Source of the DNA: UBA8437 sp964646205
GTDB lineage: Bacteria; Planctomycetota; Planctomycetia; Planctomycetales; Planctomycetaceae
DNA: 64,000 bases
Reading direction: 5' to 3'
Assembly (NCBI GenBank): GCA_964646205.1
Contig: CAZYAZ010000001.1
Location: 62,001-126,000 of the forward strand
Shown here: positions 45,312 to 52,985 of the stretch, piece by piece
Numbering within the stretch: position 1 is the first letter of the stretch
Layout: the number at the start of each line of letters is the position of its first letter
Translations under genes and position numbers: made by a program
The notes under the pieces: generated by a model
Seen by the model: only the letters and a program-made list of their open reading frames with translations
Databases searched by the model: none
What the model was told of the DNA's origin: nothing

Positions 45312-46616
45312 ATGAGTCATCACGTCAGCCGGTTAGTCACCGGCGTCCTGATCACGATGATCACGGTCCCGGCCGAGTCGGCCGACCCGTTGCCGGCGGG
45401 CACGCACGACCGGGTTCAGGTGGCGGCTCCCACCCGCCTGGACTGGGTTTTTACGATTTCCAACCAGAGTCCTGCCGAACCGCCGTCCGACTGGACACGG
45501 GGATACACCTCGACCAAACAGACCTACAGGCTGATGGTGCCCGACGGCATCCCCCGGACTCCCCCGGACGAAAAGCTGCTTCCCCTGGTCCTGTTCGTTT
45601 CACCCGGAGATGGTCCGGGAGGATTCGGTGCTTTCGCAGCCACCGCGGCAAAGCACAAGGTCCTTGTGGCCAGCCCACGGGGAGCAGGAAACCGCTGTCC
45701 GTTCCCACGCCGGGTCAACATCGTTCTCGATGTCCTCGATGATCTCCGACAACGATTTCCTATCGATCCCGACCGCACCTACCTGGCTGGATTCTCCGGT
45801 GGTGGCCGGGTCGCCTGCACGATCGGATTCGCCTTGCCCGAACTCTTCGGAGGTGTGATCAGTTTTTGCGCCGCCGGTGACCTGAGAAATGAATCGTGGC
45901 TGCGGCACCGGGTACAGGACCGTCTGAGCGTTGCACTGGTGACTGGTGAGACCGATTTCAACCGGGGTGAGGTCGAACGGTTTCGAGGTCCCCTGCTGAA
46001 GGAAATCGGCGTGCGGACCAGGGTTTGGGTCGAACCACGAACCGGCCACGCCGTACCGGCCACACCCGTGCCGCAGGTTTTCGAATGGCTCGAACAGGAT
46101 CGACCTCGACGGGCAAAACTGGCCAACAACTGGCCAGCATCTCGAGCAGCCTCGCGTGTTGCTTCCACCCGCCAGGCCAGTGCCCGGGCCCTGCTGGCCG
46201 AAGCCAACAAGCGACTCACACAACCCGACCTGGTCTACTCGGGCCTGATGCAACTCAAGGGCATCCGTGTCCGCTGGACCGGACTGCCGGAAGCACGATT
46301 GGCCGAGAAAACCCTGCTGGAGTACGACGCACGAGACAAGCGGCCGTGGGAGAAACAGGACATCGCCGAACAACGACGTTACCTGGTGGCACAGGCCCGA
46401 GGAATCGACGCCTACGGCAGCGGACCGTTGGCCAAGCAATACGCGGCCGGACGAGCCGACATGCTCAAGTTCGCCATCACGCTCTGGGGTCGCATCCTCC
46501 AGGACGGCCAGGACACCGACGCTGTCGACCAGGCTCGAAAAAGGATCCCGATCCTCCGCAAGAAACTGGCCGAACTCGACGCCGACGGCAAAAAGAAAAC
46601 GCCGGGGGACCAATGA
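45312..46616 (+). CDS. Secreted alpha/beta hydrolase (esterase/depolymerase-like) with helical C-terminus
   Basis: 434 residues from ATG 45312, which starts a likely signal peptide (MSHHVSRLVTGVLITMITVP, cleavage near ESA). The hydrolase core has LPLVLFVSPGDGPGGF, which supplies the oxyanion strand, and the nucleophile elbow GFSGGG at 160-165 with Ser162. VEPRTGHAVPATPVPQVFEW near 240 supplies the likely catalytic His. This layout resembles PHB-depolymerase/feruloyl-esterase-like proteins. After about residue 290 an Ala/Arg/Lys-rich helical region of unknown function runs to the end. Its stop overlaps the start of a second, unrelated hydrolase gene (ATGATG at 46613-46618). Extracytoplasmic esterase activity is inferred; the substrate is unknown. 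Confidence 0.75.
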   Translation: MSHHVSRLVTGVLITMITVPAESADPLPAGTHDRVQVAAPTRLDWVFTISNQSPAEPPSDWTRGYTSTKQTYRLMVPDGIPRTPPDEKLLPLVLFVSPGDGPGGFGAFAATAAKHKVLVASPRGAGNRCPFPRRVNIVLDVLDDLRQRFPIDPDRTYLAGFSGGGRVACTIGFALPELFGGVISFCAAGDLRNESWLRHRVQDRLSVALVTGETDFNRGEVERFRGPLLKEIGVRTRVWVEPRTGHAVPATPVPQVFEWLEQDRPRRAKLANNWPASRAASRVASTRQASARALLAEANKRLTQPDLVYSGLMQLKGIRVRWTGLPEARLAEKTLLEYDARDKRPWEKQDIAEQRRYLVAQARGIDAYGSGPLAKQYAAGRADMLKFAITLWGRILQDGQDTDAVDQARKRIPILRKKLAELDADGKKKTPGDQ

Positions 46617-47461
46617 TGACCACCAGCCTGGTCCGGTCTCAGACCCCGGACAAACTCCGGCTGGACGCCGCCCTGCAGCTCCCGCAAGCTGGCCTGGACC
46701 ACGGCGACGACTGGCCAGCAGACCTGGTGATCCTGGTTCACGGCACCGCGGGAAACTTCTACGCACCGGGAATCCTCGAACACGTCTCCAAAGCAGTGGT
46801 CGCATCGGGCACACCGGCATTGCGAATCAACACGCGAGGCCACGATGGACTGGTCGGAGTCCGTGGCGGTGCAGCACTCGAGAACATTGATGACTGCCGG
46901 CTGGATTTGGCCACCTGGTTTTCATGGGCCCGGGACAATGGCAGGCAACGGATCATCCTGGTCGGCCACAGCATGGGTGGAATCAAGTCGATCTATGCGG
47001 CGGCAGAGGCGGCCATCGACCCGGTGGCGATCGTCGCGATCTCGCCACCCCGGTTCTGCCACCAGATGTTCCAGAACCACCCTGCGGCCGGTGCCTTCCG
47101 TGAGGATTACTCCCGGGCAACCGAACTGCTGGCCAACGGCCACGGCGACGAACTGATTCAGGTGCGGCAACCCTTGCCGATGTGGATTCGAGCCAGCGGC
47201 TACGTCGAGAAATACGGTCCGGAAGACCAATTTGACCTCGTCGGCCAGTTGCCGCGAGTCACGTGCCCGGTGCTGGTCCTTGTCGGTGACCAGACGATCC
47301 AACACTCACCAGCCTTCAACAGTCTCCCCGAGGACCTCGCCGGATTGGACCTGCCCGATGACCGTCTTGGAATCGAGGTGATCCCGGGCGGAGACATGCA
47401 CTACACCAATGATCCCGATGAACCGATTCGACGTACCGTCAACTGGCTGGCCCACCGTTGA
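46613..47461 (+). CDS. Alpha/beta hydrolase
   Basis: 282 residues from ATG 46613 (or ATG 46616), overlapping the stop of the previous hydrolase gene. LVILVHGTAGNFYAPGILEH supplies the oxyanion region, GHSMGG at 118-123 is the nucleophile elbow with Ser120, CPVLVLVGDQTIQHSP is the strand that usually carries the acid, and GGDMHYTN near the end supplies the likely catalytic His. There is no signal peptide, so it is probably cytosolic. Overlap with its neighbour suggests co-translation and a linked substrate, with the secreted enzyme acting first. The substrate cannot be read from sequence. Confidence 0.78.
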   Translation: MMTTSLVRSQTPDKLRLDAALQLPQAGLDHGDDWPADLVILVHGTAGNFYAPGILEHVSKAVVASGTPALRINTRGHDGLVGVRGGAALENIDDCRLDLATWFSWARDNGRQRIILVGHSMGGIKSIYAAAEAAIDPVAIVAISPPRFCHQMFQNHPAAGAFREDYSRATELLANGHGDELIQVRQPLPMWIRASGYVEKYGPEDQFDLVGQLPRVTCPVLVLVGDQTIQHSPAFNSLPEDLAGLDLPDDRLGIEVIPGGDMHYTNDPDEPIRRTVNWLAHR

Positions 47462-47562
47462 GCGGTGATGTCACCGACCTGTTCGACGAGGTTTCTTGAA
47501 CGCACTCGGCCAATCAGTTCCAATCGCTGCACCGACCACCGTTGCGATCCAAAGACCTCCTC

Positions 47563-48363
47563 ATGTACCAACTCCGCTGCGCCGCATCGCTCTCGGCCTT
47601 TGGGTCACAACTGAAACTGGCGTTGAAACGGGCGGCCGCCAGCCCGGCCACGGGAGTTCTGATCGACACGCGGTACATGGTCAAGCCGATCGATTTCTCC
47701 GCCAGTGCCATCCGGCACCTCCGCAAGCACCTCGATGAACTCGGCCTCGTGTTGGCCGCGACCACATTTCCCACCCGACGCGGATTCTCGGATCAACGGG
47801 ACCTCCAACCGCGGATTGAAGCGGTCCGCGGCGCACTGCAGTTCGCCCGGGACCTGGGAACCGACGTGGTCACACTGAACATCGGCACCGTTCCGGCTGT
47901 TGAAGCCGATCAGACTGGTCCTGGCGAACGGGATCTGCTGGTCGACGTCCTCAACGACCTGGCACGACACGGCAACCACGTCGGAGCGGTCCCCGTGATC
48001 AGCGTCTCCGCCAGTGATCTCCAGTCACTCCAGGATCTGCTCGCCGACATCGTCGCCGGGCCCATCGGTGTCGACTTCGATCCTGCCGCGTGGACCGGGC
48101 GAGGATCGGATCCCGTCTCGACCTTCCGCGAGTTGTACAGCGTGGTTCGACACGTGTGGGTCCGGGACGCGATCCGCTCTTCAGACGGGACACACAGGGA
48201 GGTGCCCGTCGGACGGGGCGAGGTGGCCTGGGACGAGATGCTCGCGGTGCTGGCCGAGGCCGAATACAACGGTTGGGTGACCGCCGGTGCCTCGGGGGGA
48301 ACGGATCCCGCCAGCGATGCCGTCGGTGCCCTGTCGATGTTGCAATCAATTACGATGGGTTAG
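47563..48363 (+). CDS. Sugar phosphate isomerase/epimerase-like TIM-barrel protein
   Basis: 266 residues from ATG 47563 (a TTG seven codons upstream is less likely). The chain alternates beta and alpha as in xylose-isomerase-like TIM barrels: GVLIDTRYMV, LGLVLAATTFPTRRGFSD, TDVVTLNIGTVPA, GAVPVISVSASDLQSLQDLL, GPIGVDFDPAAWTGRG, HVWVRDAIRSSDGTHREVPV and GRGEVAWDEMLAVLAEAEYNG. The last two resemble the C-terminal His/Arg and metal-site region of this fold. Family members isomerise or epimerise sugars or act as AP-endonuclease-like enzymes, so the reaction is open. It ends 33 bases before xseA and may be in its operon. Confidence 0.68.
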   Translation: MYQLRCAASLSAFGSQLKLALKRAAASPATGVLIDTRYMVKPIDFSASAIRHLRKHLDELGLVLAATTFPTRRGFSDQRDLQPRIEAVRGALQFARDLGTDVVTLNIGTVPAVEADQTGPGERDLLVDVLNDLARHGNHVGAVPVISVSASDLQSLQDLLADIVAGPIGVDFDPAAWTGRGSDPVSTFRELYSVVRHVWVRDAIRSSDGTHREVPVGRGEVAWDEMLAVLAEAEYNGWVTAGASGGTDPASDAVGALSMLQSITMG

Positions 48364-48396
48364 TCACGGCGGACAAACACGGAGGTGGGAGCCAGG

Positions 48397-49629
48397 ATGC
48401 CGACAACGGCACGACACGATGCGAACGAGTCAGCGCGAACCGTCTCGGAACTGACCCGCGAGATCAAGGACCAACTCGAGAACCACTACCCCGACGTGTG
48501 GGTCACCGGTGAGATCTCCAACTGCCGCCCCGCGCGCTCCGGCCACGTCTACCTCACTCTCAAGGACGACCAGTCCCAGATCTCGGCAGTCATCTGGCGA
48601 AACACCGCCTCGCGGCTCCCATTCGAACTCACCGACGGACTCGAGGTCGTCGCTCGCGGTGGAGTCGAGGTCTACCTGCCACGTGGACAATACCAGTTGG
48701 TCATCCGGCAACTGACTCCCCGGGGCGTCGGTGCCCTCGAACTGGCCTTCCGCCAGTTGCAGGAACAACTGGCCACCGAGGGCCTCTTCGACGCCGATCG
48801 CAAGCAACCGATCCCCCGCTTCCCACGCCGGATTGCCCTGGTCACCAGTCCCACCGGAGCCGCGGTCCGTGACATGCTGCAGGTGATCACCCGGCGATGG
48901 CCGGCAGTCGACATCGTGCTGCTACCGGTTCGCGTCCAGGGAGCCGGTGCCGCCGAGGAGATCGCCGGAGCGATCGGGCTGGTGCCAAGGCTGCCCCGGG
49001 TCGACGTGGTGATCGCCGGTCGCGGTGGTGGCAGCCTGGAAGATCTCTGGGCGTTCAACGAGGAGATCGTGGCCCGTGCCATCGCCGACTGTCCCATCCC
49101 GATTGTCAGCGCGGTCGGCCACGAAATCGATGTCAGCATCGCCGATCTGGTTGCCGACGTGCGAGCGCTGACACCCAGTGAGGCGGGTGAACTGGTCGTC
49201 CCTCACCAGGATGAACTCAAAGTCTCGCTGCAAGGTGCCCGCACGCGACTGGTCGCGGCACTCAACCAGCAGGCCCAACGAGCCCGTGCCCGCCTGGAAT
49301 CGTTCGCATCACGACCCGTCCTGGTTCGTCCCCACGGTCGGATTCGTGAACTCGCCGGACGTGTCGATGAACTGCAACGACGTATGGATCGGGCGGCCCG
49401 CAACAGGACCCGGGTGAGCCGAGATCAACTCGGCGTCGCCGCTGCCGCCCTGCAGGCGCTCAGTCCCCTGGAGGTTCTCGGTCGAGGCTACTCGGTGACC
49501 CGGACAACCGAGGGACACGTTGTACGAACAGCTGACGAACTGAATCCCGGAGACCAGATCATCACCACGCTCGCCAGCGGCAGCGTGAGCAGTCGGGTCG
49601 AACCGGCCCAGGACAACGCCCCCGGTTAG
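48397..49629 (+). CDS. xseA: Exodeoxyribonuclease VII large subunit
   Basis: 410 residues from ATG 48397, with GGAGGTG at 48381-48387 as ribosome binding site. The N-terminal OB-fold (YPDVWVTGEISNCRPARSGH, YLTLKDDQSQISAVIWRNTA) binds single-stranded DNA. The catalytic domain follows with ALVTSPTGAAVRDMLQVITR, VVIAGRGGGSLEDLWAFNEE and PIVSAVGHEIDVSIADLVAD, which hold the conserved acidic and His residues. A long coiled-coil region (about 270-360) and the short C-terminal segment LEVLGRGYSVTRT follow, as in the family. With the small subunit encoded 36 bases downstream it degrades single-stranded DNA from both ends in repair. Confidence 0.95.
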   Translation: MPTTARHDANESARTVSELTREIKDQLENHYPDVWVTGEISNCRPARSGHVYLTLKDDQSQISAVIWRNTASRLPFELTDGLEVVARGGVEVYLPRGQYQLVIRQLTPRGVGALELAFRQLQEQLATEGLFDADRKQPIPRFPRRIALVTSPTGAAVRDMLQVITRRWPAVDIVLLPVRVQGAGAAEEIAGAIGLVPRLPRVDVVIAGRGGGSLEDLWAFNEEIVARAIADCPIPIVSAVGHEIDVSIADLVADVRALTPSEAGELVVPHQDELKVSLQGARTRLVAALNQQAQRARARLESFASRPVLVRPHGRIRELAGRVDELQRRMDRAARNRTRVSRDQLGVAAAALQALSPLEVLGRGYSVTRTTEGHVVRTADELNPGDQIITTLASGSVSSRVEPAQDNAPG

Positions 49630-49665
49630 AAACCGGGGCCAGGCACCCAGAACAGGATACCGATA

Positions 49666-49986
49666 ATGGCCAAGGACAAAACGACCACCGAAGACGCTTC
49701 CCAGGTCTCTTTCGAGACGGCGCTCGAAGACCTGCAGGGCATTGTCGAATCCCTCGAATCCGGATCGCTGGGTCTCGAGGATTCACTCGCACGATTCGAA
49801 GAGGGAATCGGATTGTTGAAGACCTGCAACGACGTGCTCCAACGAGCTGAACAGCGGATCGAAACCCTGACCGGTGTTGATGCCGACGGCAACCCGACAA
49901 CCGAACCCTTTGAGAACGAGGCCACGATTGACAGGGAGGCCGACACCGGCACCGAAGCCGAATCAGACGAGTCATCGCTGTTCTAA
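49666..49986 (+). CDS. xseB: Exodeoxyribonuclease VII small subunit
   Basis: 106 residues. The helical hairpin VSFETALEDLQGIVESLESG then LGLEDSLARFEEGIGLLKTC is the family signature that packs against the coiled coil of XseA. The C-terminus is extended by an acidic tail of about 35 residues (DREADTGTEAESDESSLF), longer than in typical small subunits of about 80 residues. It follows xseA by 36 bases, the usual arrangement. Its stop codon TAA (49984-49986) overlaps the stop of the convergent FG-GAP protein gene. Confidence 0.94.
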   Translation: MAKDKTTTEDASQVSFETALEDLQGIVESLESGSLGLEDSLARFEEGIGLLKTCNDVLQRAEQRIETLTGVDADGNPTTEPFENEATIDREADTGTEAESDESSLF

Positions 49987-52982
49987 CGATTGGACCCGGG
50001 CAACCGAATCATCCCGGTACGACCCTCCACAATCACCAGTTCTCCGCCAGCCTCCACGTTCCGCAACACCGTCGAGACTCCCGAGGGCCAATCGACCCGA
50101 AGCGTTGCGACCCGTTGCCGGTTGCCCAACCCGATAATCAACTGCCGCTGGTTGGAGGCCATGTAGCCATCACCAGCCGTCAGATGGTGAACGCGTTGCC
50201 AGTCACCATCGGTGACCGTCACCCGCGAGCCGATCGCGTCACGCGAGGTCGCCGTGGCCACCAGCCGGACCACCACACCGTTCCCGGTCTCGACTGTCCG
50301 GTTGGCCAGCAGTGCCGCGGGTTGTTCCAGGTGGGTGACCACAAAATCGTCCCGCCCGTCCCGGTTGAAATCCACACGGGCCAGGCCGCGACCCAGCAAT
50401 TCCCGTTGGAAGTACTTGCCCAGCCCATCGGCAGCCAGGTCGACGAAACGTCCGCCACCACTGTTGCGAAAACACTGCGGACTCATCCGGTAAGGCTGGT
50501 TCAGCTTGGTGAGGTCATCGACATGTCCGTTGGCGACGACCAGGTCGGTTTCTCCGTCCAAATCGGCATCGAGGAACTGCGTGCCAAACCCCAGCTTCCT
50601 CCACCCCGGTTCCCGCAACCCGGCCCGGCGGGTCTCATCGATGAAAACCAGTTCTCCGACCTGGCGATACAACGCGTTGGATTCTTCGAAGTAATTCGTC
50701 ACGAACAAATCCAGCCGGCCATCGCCATCCGCGTCCCCGGCCGCCACACCCATGCAGGCCTGTGATCGCCCGTCCCGGTTGACCGCCAGCCCTCGCACCA
50801 TCGCACGTTGTTCAAACAACGCCTTGCCCGGTCCACCCGGACTGCCGACCCGGGTGAACAGAAAATTCGGCACCGAGTCATTGGCAACAAACACCTCGAT
50901 TTGGTCCGGCCGCGAGAATCCACCGACGACAATCCCCAGGCCCTTGCCCCTGGGAACGTCGAACCCCCCGGTCCGCGTCGCGTCCACGAACCCACCCGAG
51001 CCATCACCCTTCCACCAACGATCCGATGCGGCGGTGAACTCGTGTGGGTGACACGCCATCTTCACACCGTTCGACTCACAAATCGTCGAGAACAACCGTG
51101 CTCCCTTTAAGTAGTTGACGTCGTACAGGTCCACATGGCCGTCACCGTCAATGTCAGCCACAAGGCAACTGGTCGTCCAGCCTGTCTTGGGAAACGGAAG
51201 TCCGGCGGTGAGATCCTCGAACGTTCCATCCCCGTTATTGTGGTACAGCCGGTTGCACCCGATGTTGGCGACGTAAAGGTCCGGCCACCCGTCATTGTCG
51301 AAGTCGCCGACGGATGCGCCCTGGCTGAACCCGCCGTCTCCGAGGCCGGAGGTGTCCGTCACGTCAACAAAAGTTCCATCGCCGTTATTGCGATACAGTC
51401 GATCGTGATAATCCGGATCGCCTCCCTCGATCACCGGCCACGGACAGCCCTGGGTGAAATACAGGTCCGGCCAGCCATCACGGTCGAAATCGAGCACCGC
51501 GACTCCGCCGCCGGTGTATTCGAACATCAACGATCCCTCGGTCGCCGGGTCGGGACTGTTGAAATACGTGAAGTCGACCCCCGCAGCCGACGCGCGGTCT
51601 TCAAAACGAATCGCCCCGGATGCAGCGGTTCCCGGACCGCCCACCACCCGGGAGGAATCGATGTTGCCGAAATCAGGTCTTGGGAGAGCCGAGAGATCAA
51701 CATCCCGGGACGGAAGTTCCCCGGGCAGTGTCTGGGGCGATTCGGGGGCCGCGGCCAGCCGACGCTTGACGCGGGTGACCATCTCGACAGACCAGGTGGC
51801 CCGAGGTTCATGCTCCTGTGCCTCCCGCGCCCACGCGAACGCTTCCCACAATCGCCCCATCTGTTCGCATTGTTCGGCCGCACGACGCAACAGGCTTGTG
51901 TCGGACCATTCCGAATCAAAACCCAATCGGGTCTCGATCAAGCCGAGTGTCTGCTCGAACGCCTCCAACCTGATCGCCCGCTCGCGAAATGGCACCGCGT
52001 CGTCAGATCGACCAAGTTTCGAGAGGATCTGTGCCAGCTGGTAGTTGGCCGAACGGAGATCGGGCTCAAGGACAATCGCTTCCCACAGGCAACGGGCCGC
52101 CTCGCGATCACGACCGGTCAACCGGGCCCAGCGTGCATCGGCCAGCCAGATCCCGGGGTGCTGCAACAGACGGTCGTCGGTCAGCAATTTCCGTCGCGAG
52201 ACGTAATTCTCGGCAGCTGACGCGCCACCCTGTTCCAGCAGGATCCAGAGCACCCGTGCCTGCACCTCGGCCATCCCCGACCACTCACTCGCCACCGCTT
52301 CGAACCGGGCCAGGGCTCCGGAAAAATCCCGTCGCTGGATGTCGATCAATCCCAGTCCCAGGTTGGCCAACTGCTCGTTGGGATCCTGCTTCACACAGGC
52401 CTCCAGCATGGTGGGATCGGCCAACACGTTCTCAAATTCCCCCAGCAACACGAGATGCCGTTTCGAGAACAATCCCCGCCGCAACAATCGCAACAATGGA
52501 CGACGCGCCTCCCAGCGTCGTCCGGAAATTGTCAGGATGAAAGCCAGGTGGTCGTTGGCCATCGCATGCTCGGGTTCGACTCCCACTCTCTCTTCCAGTC
52601 TCGCGACCAGCCGTGACAACGACCTCAGGCTGTCCATCTGATCACCTGGTCCCAACATCCCGGTGATCCGCTCGGGGCGTTCGGCATCGGGCAACCCGCA
52701 CAGGTACTCCACCGCGCGATCGTAGTCATCACGATCCATCGACAACTCGCCGGCCAGCTTCCGGGCCTGGTGTTCCTCGGGCGACCGAGCCAGCACACGA
52801 TCGGCAAGTTCCAGTGCCTCGTCCAACTTGCGCAGACGGCGGGCACGACGCGCCCGGTTCAACAGTTCCTGGTCAGATTCGCCCCCCCCTCGCACCCACC
52901 ACCAGCCAGCCGCCACCAGGGCCATCAGGACCACCAGCCCGGCCAGTCTCCAGGCAAACACTCCCCGTGATGCGACTGTCAT
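49983..52982 (-). CDS. CRTAC1-type protein: membrane anchor, TPRs, FG-GAP repeats and ASPIC/UnbV domain
   Basis: 999 residues from ATG 52982. One N-terminal membrane helix (about 9-30) is followed by a TPR-like helical region up to about residue 420. Integrin-like FG-GAP/VCBS repeats follow with calcium-loop motifs such as DFDRDGWPDLYF, DFDNDGWPDLYV and DIDGDGHVDLYD. The C-terminal ASPIC/UnbV domain includes SRVTVTDGDWQRVHHLTAGD and QLIIGLGNRQRVATLRVDWP. Such proteins are exported beta-propellers, abundant in planctomycetes; their ligands are mostly unknown. It lies 3 bases downstream of a second member of the family, so the two are co-expressed. Its stop overlaps that of convergent xseB. Confidence 0.87.
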   Translation of the reverse strand: MTVASRGVFAWRLAGLVVLMALVAAGWWWVRGGGESDQELLNRARRARRLRKLDEALELADRVLARSPEEHQARKLAGELSMDRDDYDRAVEYLCGLPDAERPERITGMLGPGDQMDSLRSLSRLVARLEERVGVEPEHAMANDHLAFILTISGRRWEARRPLLRLLRRGLFSKRHLVLLGEFENVLADPTMLEACVKQDPNEQLANLGLGLIDIQRRDFSGALARFEAVASEWSGMAEVQARVLWILLEQGGASAAENYVSRRKLLTDDRLLQHPGIWLADARWARLTGRDREAARCLWEAIVLEPDLRSANYQLAQILSKLGRSDDAVPFRERAIRLEAFEQTLGLIETRLGFDSEWSDTSLLRRAAEQCEQMGRLWEAFAWAREAQEHEPRATWSVEMVTRVKRRLAAAPESPQTLPGELPSRDVDLSALPRPDFGNIDSSRVVGGPGTAASGAIRFEDRASAAGVDFTYFNSPDPATEGSLMFEYTGGGVAVLDFDRDGWPDLYFTQGCPWPVIEGGDPDYHDRLYRNNGDGTFVDVTDTSGLGDGGFSQGASVGDFDNDGWPDLYVANIGCNRLYHNNGDGTFEDLTAGLPFPKTGWTTSCLVADIDGDGHVDLYDVNYLKGARLFSTICESNGVKMACHPHEFTAASDRWWKGDGSGGFVDATRTGGFDVPRGKGLGIVVGGFSRPDQIEVFVANDSVPNFLFTRVGSPGGPGKALFEQRAMVRGLAVNRDGRSQACMGVAAGDADGDGRLDLFVTNYFEESNALYRQVGELVFIDETRRAGLREPGWRKLGFGTQFLDADLDGETDLVVANGHVDDLTKLNQPYRMSPQCFRNSGGGRFVDLAADGLGKYFQRELLGRGLARVDFNRDGRDDFVVTHLEQPAALLANRTVETGNGVVVRLVATATSRDAIGSRVTVTDGDWQRVHHLTAGDGYMASNQRQLIIGLGNRQRVATLRVDWPSGVSTVLRNVEAGGELVIVEGRTGMIRLPGSNR

Positions 52983-52985
52983 TTG

